Shown piece after piece: positions 45,197 to 54,903 of a stretch of DNA of 64,000 nt. This DNA is from Nymphaea colorata. Its lineage: Eukaryota; Streptophyta; Magnoliopsida; Nymphaeales; Nymphaeaceae. Location of the stretch: the NCBI RefSeq assembly GCF_008831285.2, contig NW_022204507.1, forward strand, positions 1,488,001 to 1,552,000. Direction: 5' to 3'. Numbering within the stretch: the stretch's first letter is position 1; each line of letters starts with the position of its first letter. The notes under the pieces are model-generated. The model saw nothing but the letters and a program-made list of their open reading frames with translations. It was not told where the DNA came from and made no database searches. Both the position numbers and the translations under genes were made by a program.

Positions 45197-47008
45197 CTTG
45201 AAATAGAGGCTCTTATTAATGACTTTATTCCTGGATCAACGCACAATTAATAGATCTATCAGGTCAGTATTAATTTCACCTTAATTTCCATATGGGCCGC
45301 ATTTTGAACTTGATTGGGTGCTTTAATAAGTGGGAATCCAAATGCTTTGCACGTCCTAGATCGATCTTGCGATTCACAAAGTTTGCTAACTAATAGTGTT
45401 TTTTAACTTTATTCACATTGACTTTGGATTATCTATGCATGTTAATTTACCAATCAATATATATAATCAGCTTTTATCAATTGTTTAATTTCAGTTGCAG
45501 TAAGTAGATCAGATAACACAACGCAAGCAAAAGTTCCTAGATTCATGCTTTATTACAATTAATTATATACATATTATTTTATATTAAAAATATATTTTTT
45601 TAGTTTAATCAAATCGAACCCGAACCTGAGTTTCGGGTGTCAGACAGGCCCGAGCTCGACTCCTTATTGGACCAGGTGGGGCCCACCCTATGTCGAGGCT
45701 TAGTTGCAGCCGAAAGAAGGGTGCGAAAAACATCCTGTCTCGTGGCCACTTGGGTGTTTATCCATTGAATGATCGCGATGACTCTTCCTTTTTCCCTTCA
45801 TTATATTAACCATAATAAACAACCTCCTTCGGCACACGTTATGGGCTTCAGATCTAGACATGCAATTTCATCTCCAACGTTAATGTTAAGCATGTGTTTG
45901 TTGTTTTTTAAAAGTTGAACAGCGTTTTTTGAAAGTCCTTATTTTTGTAAACACCTTATTCTTAATAGGAATAAGATTGGTGTTTAACGTGACCAACTAC
46001 CGGCCCAATCAACAAGTTCCTCTGCTTTTCTTTTTCCTTTAAATTATAGGTTCAACCACATGGGATATCCATTCTTTCCTTCCTTTCTTATTTTTTATAA
46101 TTTATTAACTAAACAGGCCGGTCTTACGGAAACAACACCACTAATGGATGAGAGACAATATTGGTTGGTTAGTTTAGTTGATACCATTGCTCCTTTAATG
46201 TAATCATGACGAGCAAATATGCTATTATAATTATAAACTATAGTGATCATGATCTGGATCATTCATTATCCTGAAATTCTCTCAAAATCTCGACCAATTA
46301 TGAAGCGAATCCACTAGCTTTGTGAAAGGTGCAGGCAGGAATTTTTCCTGTGGTTATCATGCAGCATATGAAGTGGACACATGAAGTGAAAGTGGGGAAG
46401 CAAATAAGCAAATAAATTGAACTCGACAAACTAATGGCTTCTCAAATTATTCAGAGTGGGAATTAGTCAGGCTACTTCTTATCAAATGGCTTCTCTCTCT
46501 CTTCTTTTTGAGAACGCAAATGAAATTGTTGCCAGTATTTTCTAGCTAGCTTATAATTAGTAAATTGATGGACTGCGTGTTCAACATATGCAATAATTAA
46601 TTAATTAAGAGTTTAAAACCACATCTATTCTTTTTTTATAAAGTTTGAAATTAAAGAAAACCTACACATTCTGCCATTCTACACACAAACCGCGTACAGG
46701 AATATTAAGTTTGTTAGATCTTAAGTACTTCATTAATAATCTACCACACATGTAAAACTTGTTGGCAGCAACTAAATTGCACCTTCCGGACTAATTCATA
46801 AAGTTAATTGCACACCATAAGTTTTTTTATGTGCAAGTAATGTATCATCCGTAGCAAGTTCTATTTTTCTATGATGTAAATCTTGATTTCAGTCTGTAAA
46901 CGGAATTTCTAGTGATTACGCCAGCGTTTTAAAAATGACCGTTACCATTTCCATGTCGTCCACATTGTCGAGGATGCGTAACTTACGTGTGACCCAACGG
47001 CGCTCCAC

Positions 47009-47028
47009 TATAAAACAAGATTTCCCGC
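47009..47028 (+). promoter_or_regulatory. Candidate ZYP1 promoter elements (copy B)
   Basis: TATAAAAC (47009-47016) and TTTCCCGC (47021-47028). Spacing is one base shorter than in copies A and D. Confidence 0.45.
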
Positions 47029-47242
47029 TTCTTTCCTCATTTCAGTTTGTCACTCTCTCCTTCGCTTTTTTCTCCTTTTCGTCTCCATCTCCCTCTCCTT
47101 TCCTCTACTCATTCATCCGTCCCGCTAGATTTTTCTATACGTCCTTTTCTTCATCGTAGTCCTTCGGCTGCCTTCTTTTTCGATCGCCCTTCAAGGTCAA
47201 TTTCTCGGAACGCAAATGATTCTCCTCCCTGATCCACCGGAG

Positions 47243-47569
47243 ATGCAGAATACAAGTTTTTCAACACTGAAGCCGCTGGATCAACTCAGATCAGTCAATC
47301 AAACTTCAAGAAGCTTCAAGATTCTATTACAGATGTCTTCCGATGGCATATCGGGGAAAAGTTTGGTCAATCTAAACATTTCTGGTGGTAGTTTCTGGAA
47401 ATCCTGCTTTCTTGTTTTTTCGTCTAGCAGGAAAAATGAGATTTGAGACAGGTTGATAACGATTTCTCTTTAATTCTTAATTTTCAGAGAGAATGGTTAA
47501 GGATCAAGATTCTGCCAAATCGGAACTCGAAATGGCAGTTTGTCCTACCTGTGTTTGTTGACCATCATT
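47243..47569 (+). pseudogene. ZYP1: ZYP1-like exons 1-2 (copy B)
   Basis: ATG at 47243 (MQNTSFSTLKPLDQLRSV); exon 1 runs to about 47388, and exon 2 (47488-47537) gives RMVKDQDSAKSELEMA. The copy breaks at 47569 within intron 2 and joins helicase-intron sequence. Exon 1 differs from copy A by several substitutions without a stop. Confidence 0.72.
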
Positions 47570-47619
47570 AGACAAGTTCTCATTTTAGTTCATCTATATG
47601 TGATGAAAGAAAATCTCTT

Positions 47620-48180
47620 GGGGCCTCTCTGTTGCATCTTGGAGGCTGGAAATGAAACGCAAACAAGATACCCCTTCCCATCATGGAGACCTACATGCCT
47701 GCCAATATGCAGGGAAACCTTTTGTGTGAAACCTGCAGCTTTTGGTTCTCCATAGTGTGTGCAGCCTCCTTCATTTGATCACTGCAGCCCCTCGTGCAGC
47801 CCTAGGTCAGAAAAAATGTGGATGAAAGATGTTATAGTAGGATCTATCTTGTATGGCCTTTGCCCTGAGCTTAAATGTGGCAGGTCTTAGGTCTTGGCTC
47901 AACATACTGAGAAGCATATATGAAGTAGAAGAACGGCAAGTAAGAGGAAGAAGAAGAAAAAGTGACAAATACAGGCCAGTCAAATGTCTAATGTTGTTTC
48001 CACACAAATTTGACAATTTCTTTATTACAATGGCCAAGGTATCTGAAGTCATGCTGCACTTAGACATGTCAATAGAGGTGTTTCTGCTTTTCAAAAGCAC
48101 TTGTTTACATTGGGGAAGTTATTGGGGAAGATTTAGAAGAAAGCTTGATTGGTCCTTAGAAGGGCTGATATATAGTTCTG
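47620..48180 (+). repeat. Unidentified conserved block, copy B
   Basis: Matches 23145-23694, and its end matches 1-155. Open frames on both strands are partly kept, but there is no recognised family. It is followed in B by about 60 bp (48200-48257) absent from copy C. Confidence 0.6.
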
Positions 48181-48431
48181 TGTGGGGCCCAACACTTTTT
48201 TGATGTGAAATAACTCGAAATTAAAAAACTGACCCTCCGATATGATTCATATAGCAAGTCCAAAAGAGACAAAAATATGTTTTCCATAAATGTAAAAATA
48301 CAACACTAAAAACTAAAAACATACCGCTACATTGTTCACAAGGGTACAGAATAATACATTAGATTCTATGTTTTCTTGATAATATTCTCTTGAATTGTAT
48401 TCCGTCTGTGTAAACCGGAAATTAACAACAG

Positions 48432-49442
48432 GTCGTGATGGCCCAGGGAAATTATGATGAGTTTGACAAATTGAAAGATTCTACTGAACCTGAAATTAAG
48501 AGGTGTAGCCTTTCAAATGTTGTCCTACAGCTGAAGGCTTTAGGAATTGATGATGACCTTGGATTTTATTTCATTGATAAACCTTCAAGGTGGGAGGTTC
48601 TCCTGTTTAAGTGAGATGGTCTTTATTTGTATAATCTAGAATGCCTGTATATATATGCTTTTTATGTCTTCAACATGATCACTTGGCAAGACACAACCTC
48701 CTTTTTTTACTTAACAACGTTTGATGCTGTCCATAATTCTTACCAACAATTGTGGCTTCTGTTAAAGAGGCATCTGCTTTGATCGCTTCACATCTGCAAT
48801 TTTTTTCTTATCCAGGAGTACTACATTTTTTATTCTATATACCATATTTGTATGTTGTTTTTAGTTGTACACACTGTAGTGTATTTGTGTCTGGGAAAAA
48901 TGCATCTGATTGCAATTTTTTGTTCTGTTCTTTATGCAGCAAGGGCAGATGATTAAGCGACGATAAAGATACACCAATATGTATAAGATTATAGTGATTT
49001 GTTTTTGTCTGGTTTTCATGATGTTCTCCCTACATGATTTAACGGTCTTTAGATCTCATGCACTGTTCTCACAAAATGGTTATTTCAAAAGGAAAATGAT
49101 TGCTCCTTTATTTTCCTAATGTAATGAGTAGCTGATATTTTGCCATACTGGAAATTGCTTTTCTGCTTCTGTCCAAAACTAGTAGCATAACTTCATGCAC
49201 AAAATGATGCAAGATGGCCATTGTGAAATCCTTGGAGCAATTGTATGCTCTGGGAGCACTGACTGATGAAGTTAAACTGTCAGATCCAGGTCGGCATCAT
49301 ATGGCTCGGTAACCATTGGATGCCATCTATGCCAAAGCGCTTATCCAGGCTAGCACCTTCAACTGTTTGGAAGAAATGTTAATGGTTGTAGCAATGTTGT
49401 CAGTTAATCCATTTTTTACTTCCCCAGGGAAAAGATTGATGA
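48432..49442 (+). pseudogene. DEAH10-type RNA helicase fragment (two exons), copy B
   Basis: This is the same pair of exons as copy C (353-1383). Exon 48432-48599 has a deletion of about 14 bp at the start that removes KCFCLYT and changes frame before EFDKLKDSTEPEIKRC. Exon 49213-49442 has a damaged acceptor (CAG to CAA), a TAA stop at 49310-49312 where copy C has a Leu codon, and a one-base deletion near 49405. Copy B is clearly more decayed than copy C. Confidence 0.78.
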
Positions 49443-50916
49443 GGTGCATTTTAATATGGCTGATCTTGGTTGTTTAGGTAGCTAGTCATATTTTGTGCAG
49501 GTTATCTCATGCTAGTGTGCTGTTAAGAATCTGTGTATCCAGGGCTTACTGAAACACCGTATATATATACAGGTCTGCTTTACTTCCTCCATTCGGTTGT
49601 ATGCTGGTTGATCTTTTTTTCTTTTTCTGGTATGATAGATTGCTCAGGTGTTTACTGAAATACCATCTGTGTCGTATCCTGATTCAATGACCTTTTTATG
49701 CAGAGATGATAGGAAACCTTGCTTGGAGGAGTGTGCTATTGTTAGTTATGATTGTTCCTATTTTATCTGACTTGTCAGTAATGCCACGTTTTAATTTCTA
49801 TGTTGTCCATGTTCGCTGTGTTCTAATAATCATATGAAAGCCTGCTCAGTTTTGCTGTTACATTTGCTGCATGTCCATTAAGGGTCCTGTTATCAAGTTA
49901 GGAGGGCCCACAAAATTCAGAATTTTCACCTACTTAGAGAACAAGTTACTCCTCACCATAGGATTAAATTGATGGAAATGATCATTTGCACCAATTTTGC
50001 CTCTGAGCATAAGTAAACATCAATTTCTTTCAAGGAAATTAATGTCCATTGACTTTTTTTTGGGAGTTGTGCAAGTTGCAGTCTCTCAGGGCCACCACTA
50101 TGACACCCCAATTACATTCACAATTCAGAATGCTGCCAAGGAATCAGCAGAGAATAGTTGCCGTACTTCGCATCCCCATTACTGTTTCAACCCCGGTGGA
50201 TAGTAAAACGTGATGACACAAACAACACATTCAAGTACATTGAGGTGATAGTGGAACAAACTGCCAATTCTACAAAATAAAAGCTCAAGGCCAAAGGTGA
50301 AAATAAAAATGCTTAACCATGGAACCATCACGAACACTAAACTTTTCACAGATTCTATGACGAAGTAGGGCCTTTGCTAGTCCTTATGTGAAATACAAAA
50401 AACTGATCATTGACCTCTGGAACTATTCGATCTTCTTGCTTGTTGAACTCACTTTGATAGTTCCTGGAACTATCTGGTCTTCGTGCTTGTTGAACTTACT
50501 TTGATAGTTCACTTCCTTCTTAAGCATCAACATGTTTTTCTTGTGGCAAACAAGCATGCATAACATAACAGAAGCTCTCTTCTCCTATAACAAGATGAAT
50601 TTTAGGAACTATCAAAGTAAGTTCAACAAGCACTTTGTATGAGCTCCCTGTGATGTTGACCTTCACTACCTGTTTGGAGTATGAAATAACTTTTGTATTT
50701 CAACTCATCCATTGTTTAATATTCTGCAGAATTCTTTGATGATATTTCATTTGGTGAAGCACTATTGTACTTATTGAAGAACTTAGCTACTGCAGTAGAA
50801 CAGAAATGAAATTTTGCTGGGAAGTTTGATAATCTTGTGAAACAGTAAGTTGCTCATTCTCAGAACCGGTTATTCTCTCCAGGTACTCTTGACTAGTTTT
50901 TCACAAAGTTTTGCAG
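49443..50916. other. Intron-like tail with local rearrangements (copy B)
   Basis: Collinear with 1384-2880 of copy C. It includes a 47-bp tandem duplication (units from 50437 and 50484) and a 29-bp inverted filler (50604-50632) replacing about 275 bp. A short frame at 50730-50850 (GEALLYLLKNLATAVEQK) could be a captured exon that I cannot assign. Confidence 0.55.
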
Positions 50917-52060
50917 CAATAAATAAATGGACAGTTGAGCAACTGGCTAAGGACTATGGTGATGCTTCTTTCTCAAAGAAAATAAGAACGAAATTCATGG
51001 ATTATGCTACCTACATGAAAGCTCAATGACGAGGATCCACTTTATGTATTTGATGACAAGGTGATTCTGTCAAATCAGTTGCATTTAAATGTTATGCTCT
51101 TGTCCTGAACCTTTTATAATACTCATCATTTATTCTTTATCCTACTGCAGTTTGGAGAAGTTGCACCAGGATGTAAACCCTTCCCTTACAAGTGCCTGGA
51201 ATACAATTATAGGTGGACGCAAAAGGTATGCTATGTCTGTATTCAGTTGGTTGGGTATTTGTTCTATATTGGTAGGTACGTTTGATTGTGTGCAACAGAG
51301 CCCTTCTAGCATAATTGGTTGCAGCAGATAAATATTTCACTTATTCCATTATTTGATAATCCACCACTTTCTTTCAAATGGGATTCTAAACTAGTTGTAT
51401 GAGTTTGCAGATTGGGGAAGCTGGGTGGCCTCTTCTTAACAAATCCATTTTAAAATGAAAAAAAAAACCATCAATCAGGTTTCTACCATGAACACTAGAT
51501 CCTCAAGCCTAACTGGAAGTCGCCATCTCTTTTCCACCCGATTCAACAAGTGGAACACTCTCTCTCTCAGGGAGTTTCTTTCTCTTTCCCCCTTTTCACT
51601 AATAATCTAGCACTTTTGTTGGTTTTTCAATGTTTCAGTTGGGTTTTACTGTTCTTTTATCATTTGATTTTGCATTGTAAAGATTGGCCACCTGAGTAGA
51701 AGATTGCAAGTAGCATTAACCTAATTTTATTCTTCTTTGTCAACCTGTGTTTCTAGTGGTGGCTGGAATTTTATCTACTTCTTACGAAGCATGAGAAGCC
51801 TTTGGAATGCACACAACTTCCGGGTGAAACAATATTCGTACCAAGTGGTTGGTGGCATTGTGTCTTTAATCTGGAGAACTCAGTTGATGTTATTGAACCC
51901 TATAGTGTTGAGCACCCAAATTTGTCCGGCATGTCCAGAAATAGTAAAAGGCTTAAACTTTCTAAAGTTGGTGAAAGTCCGTATGCTTGTAAGAGTATTG
52001 AGCAATGGCAGATTCAACAGCTCCAAACCTTCTGGGTTACAGCCATTTTCTTATAACATT
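50917..52060 (+). pseudogene. F-box/JmjC (JMJ21-type) fragment, copy B
   Basis: Plant JMJ21-type proteins couple an F-box to a JmjC oxygenase domain. Exon 50917-51060 (KWTVEQLAKDYGDASF, then DYATYMKAQ and, after a frameshift, DEDPLYVFDDK) follows a CAG acceptor. Exon 51151-51225 reads FGEVAP, then shifts to DVNPSLTSAWNTIIGGRKR; about 45 residues between, including the iron-binding HxD, are missing. Exon 51754-52060 reads WWLEFYLLLTKHEKPLECTQ and LPGETIFVPSGWWHCVFNLE, the C-terminal JmjC strand with the third iron ligand His, then RNSKRLKLSKVGESPYACKS. It is broken by the Copia-3 insertion. No active demethylase or hydroxylase can be made. Confidence 0.78.
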
Positions 52061-52090
52061 GATTACTTATCCAGTTTTCTAGGTGAAGAA

Positions 52091-52345
52091 TGTTGAAGCA
52101 TGTCAAATGGGTTTCAGGACCGGGTCTAGATCCATACCCGATCCATCGTGTAGCCCTCGTTGGGCCTTACTTAAGGGTTGTAACCCTAATTTTGAATAAT
52201 TAATGAAATCTTAAGAGTGAGAGAGTTTGGAGGCTAGTGGGCGCCAGTTCCTCTTCGTCCATATTTTTTTTCCTCTTGCAGAGGGTTTTTCCACGTAACA
52301 TCGTGTTCACCGTATTCCTTCGTTCTTGATCTAAGTATTTCTACA
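52091..52345 (+). repeat. Copia-3 5' LTR
   Basis: A 255-bp LTR from TGTTGAAGCATG to GTATTTCTACA, similar to the complements of 3047-3285 and 43428-43677. It interrupts copy B after CTAGGTGAAGAA. Confidence 0.9.
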
Positions 52346-52358
52346 TGGTATCAGAGCC
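52346..52358 (+). other. Copia-3 primer-binding site
   Basis: TGGTATCAGAGCC directly follows the LTR: an exact initiator-tRNA-Met complement. Confidence 0.88.
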
Positions 52359-52795
52359 GTGAAGTTCCGGCGTTACTGGTCCGTTTTTTGTTTTGCCTAT
52401 GTTCGTGTTGGAGGAGGACTCGTCCCTTGCACTGCTCATCGCTCGACGCTGTTCATCGATCGATTCTGACAGGTTCCTGTGCCTGACGCACCCGACACCC
52501 ATTCCAGCGTCGCCCGACGGGTCCCTTCCTGTGCCCTGCTTCTGTCGCTGCGTTTCTGCCACCGTGAGGTTCCGGCGTCTCTCTCTACATCGTCCGGCAA
52601 CCTGGTTCCGCCCCGTTTTGTGTGTCTGCTGCCTTCATCGCCTGCTGCCCTCATCGCCAGACCTTCGCGACGCTCGCAGTAGCTCCTTGTCGCTGCTCAT
52701 CGACCTGTTTCCGTTATCTTTCTTGCCTGCCGTGGGTGCTTCTCGTTGCCGCCAGTGTCCCGTGCTACCACCGGTGCCCTTCATGCCGCGACATT
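52359..52795 (+). other. Copia-3 GC-rich leader
   Basis: Rich in CGACGC, CCCGAC and TCATCG words, comparable to 7166-7520 in Copia-1. Open frames on both strands are composition-driven. Confidence 0.55.
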
Positions 52796-53930
52796 AGATG
52801 AGACAAAGGCTAATCATGTTGTTGCCATTGTAGGGGATAAAGGTCATTCCTGCTTGGGAGAATGGATTGTTGACAGTGGTGCTACTCACCATATGACAGG
52901 TAACCCTAAATTGTTTCATGAGTATAAGTTGGCTTCTGGAAGAGAACGTGTATCTCTCGCAGATGGTTCCTCTACGTCTGTGGCTGGAGAAGGGAGTCTG
53001 TCCTTGTTGGACAAATTTAATGTGCAAGGAGCATTACATGTCCCTCAGCTTCCCTTAAATCTATCAGTTAGTAAACTTACTAAAAAGCTGAATTGTGAAC
53101 TCATTTTCTCTGCCAATAGTTGTGTTTTGCAGGACTTGGTGATAGGGAAGAGGATTGGGATTGGTTTGGAGTTTGATGGCTTATATCGTCTTCCCATACG
53201 CGTGGCCACAGCTCTTATGACAGCGATCAGCAAGACAGAAAAAGAAGAGAAAATTGTCTTCAGTCATTTTTATATTGGCCTGAACGCCTTGGGCATTTAC
53301 CTTTTGGGATTTTAAAACAGTTGTTTCCCGATTTGTGTTCCACTCTGAATTTGTCTTTGATTTCTTGTGATGTATGTTAGTTTTCCAAACATGTGAGGGC
53401 TTCGTACCCTATTTCTACTAGTTGTGTTAATGAAGCTTTTTCCTTGGTTCATTCTGATGTGTGGGGGCCTTCGGGAATTCATACCCGTCAAGGGTTTCAA
53501 TATTTCATTACTTTTATTGATGACTTCTCTAGGACCACCTTTGTGTACTTGTTAAAAGATCACAGTGAGGTTCCTCACATCATAGAGACATTCATTCTTC
53601 TTGTGCAAACTCAATTTGGTGGAAATGTTAAAACTTTTCGATCGGATAATACCTGTGAGTATATGTGTCAGTCAGTTGAGGATTTCCTTCGGAAAAGAGG
53701 GATTGTTCATGAGACGTCCTGTAGTTATACCCCCCCCCCCCAGAACGGGGTGGCTGAGAGGAAGAACCGCCAGCTCTTTAATGTCACTAGAGCCCTTTTG
53801 TTTCACCGAAATCTTCCCAAACACTATTGGGGTGATGCAGTTCTTACTAGTGCATACCTCATCAACCGCATGCCCAGTCGTGTACTGAATGGTCGAACTC
53901 CTGATTCCTTACTTTCGGGAAGTCGTCACC
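52796..53930 (+). pseudogene. Copia-3 protease and integrase
   Basis: Protease begins with ETKANHVVAIVGDKGHSCLG and the active-site WIVDSGATHHMTGNPKLF, then LDKFNVQGALHVPQLPLNL. The pre-integrase part (about 53260-53390) has a frameshift and a stop (CD, then a TAG before the FSKHVRA-like segment). Integrase from 53393 shows LVHSDVWGPSGIHTRQGF, FITFIDDFSRTTFVYLL, FRSDNTCEYM, and PPPQNGVAERKNRQLFNVTR after a run of ten C. All three catalytic acids are present. It ends at GRTPDSLLSGSR, where gag sequence takes over. Confidence 0.87.
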
Positions 53931-54406
53931 ATGGGAATAGTTGGTCGAGGCCATATTGCATATGTGAATGGGAGTAAGGTTGAACTTGCTGCAAACAGTA
54001 ATGCTTGGGATACTTGGTTTCTCGAGGACAACCAAGTGAAAACTTGGATTGTCAATTTGGTCTCGTCTGATATTCAATCTCTAATTCTTCGTAAGAAGAC
54101 GATATGTGGATCATGTTGGAACAAATGTATGACCAAAAGAAGAAGAACATTCGGGTGTATCAACTGATGAAGGATGTATATGCTCTCAGGCAAGGGGATC
54201 TCTCGGTAACAGATTTCTATGCAGCTCTTAAATCCAAATGGGAGGATCTTGACTATCATTCTGAGGCCACTTGGCACTATCATGACGATCAGATGCAGTA
54301 CGTTGCCAAAGAATGGGAAAATAGGATATTCCTGTTCTTAGCAGGGCTAAATGACGACTTTGAAGATATCAGGAGTTAGATTCTTAACTCTGGAGAATCC
54401 TTCAGT
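53931..54406 (+). pseudogene. Copia-3 gag segment, displaced downstream of integrase
   Basis: The first part reads GRGHIAYVNGSKVELAANSN and NQVKTWIVNLVSSDIQSLIL. After a frameshift near 54105 it gives MLEQMYDQKKKNIRVYQLMK, then FYAALKSKWEDLDYH and KEWENRIFLFLAGLNDDFED, followed by a TAG stop and ILNSGES. In Copia-1 the same words precede the zinc knuckle. Here they follow integrase and end at the 498-bp duplication. Confidence 0.82.
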
Positions 54407-54903
54407 ACATGAAGTTTCTGAGCTAGAATGCACCAACATTTTGTTTTGTTTTTCTTTTGCAAGCTGTCAATTGTAGAGTCAAGTAACTTTGAGCTAGACT
54501 TCTATGAACTTGACACGTACATTAAAAAGACTCCATTATTGATGATTTTGGACCTTTGTAGTGGGCGCTCTACCTCGACTCAAGTTCCAGCCGAGCTCGA
54601 GCTAGTGGACTCTAACTCAGTTCAAGTTCGAGCCAACAAGCTTGAGCTGAAGCCGAGTTCAAGCCGACCCAGCCAGATCGGGATGCATGTACCAAAGATG
54701 CTTACAGACACACGAAAAGGTTTCTTGCAAACTATGTGAAGACAAGGCACATCATGGTCCAGTTGGTGTATTTTTTGTATCCTGTTGTCTTTGCAGGAAT
54801 CCTTTTCCTTGTGACGATTCCTTGTGACAAGAATTGCATATGTGTTAAATTCAATTATGTGACAAGAAAAGTACGAAATCAAATCCAAAAATTTGAAGAT
54901 CTC
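54406..54903 (+). repeat. 498-bp dispersed duplication, copy 2
   Basis: Ungapped match to 42930-43427. It abuts displaced Copia-3 gag on the left and continues into the repeated AT-rich tract on the right, so this copy retains the natural right-hand continuation that Copia-2 interrupts at copy 1. Confidence 0.85.

Larger units (their letters stand above)
45197..52090 (+). repeat. Chimeric gene-fragment block, copy B
   Basis: Copy B is collinear with copy A from 15341 to about 17697 (B 47569). It then skips about 3 kb, rejoining at the equivalent of 20753, and skips the CACTA/Copia-5 interval. It next carries the unidentified block (47620-48180), the DEAH10 exons, a long intron-like part and the JmjC exons, and ends where the Copia-3 LTR starts at 52091. 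It links all gene sources in one stretch. The 1.7 kb flank (45197-46930) has no recognised exon. Confidence 0.82.
52091..54406 (+). mobile_element. Copia-3, rearranged Copia-1-family element
   Basis: It has a complete 5' LTR, PBS, GC-rich leader, then protease, integrase up to its C-terminal part, and then an out-of-order gag segment (about 53930-54400). There is no RT, RNase H or 3' LTR. The leader-protease junction near 52796 deletes gag, and the integrase-gag junction near 53925 places gag downstream. Two recombination or template-switch events are needed. Confidence 0.85.
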
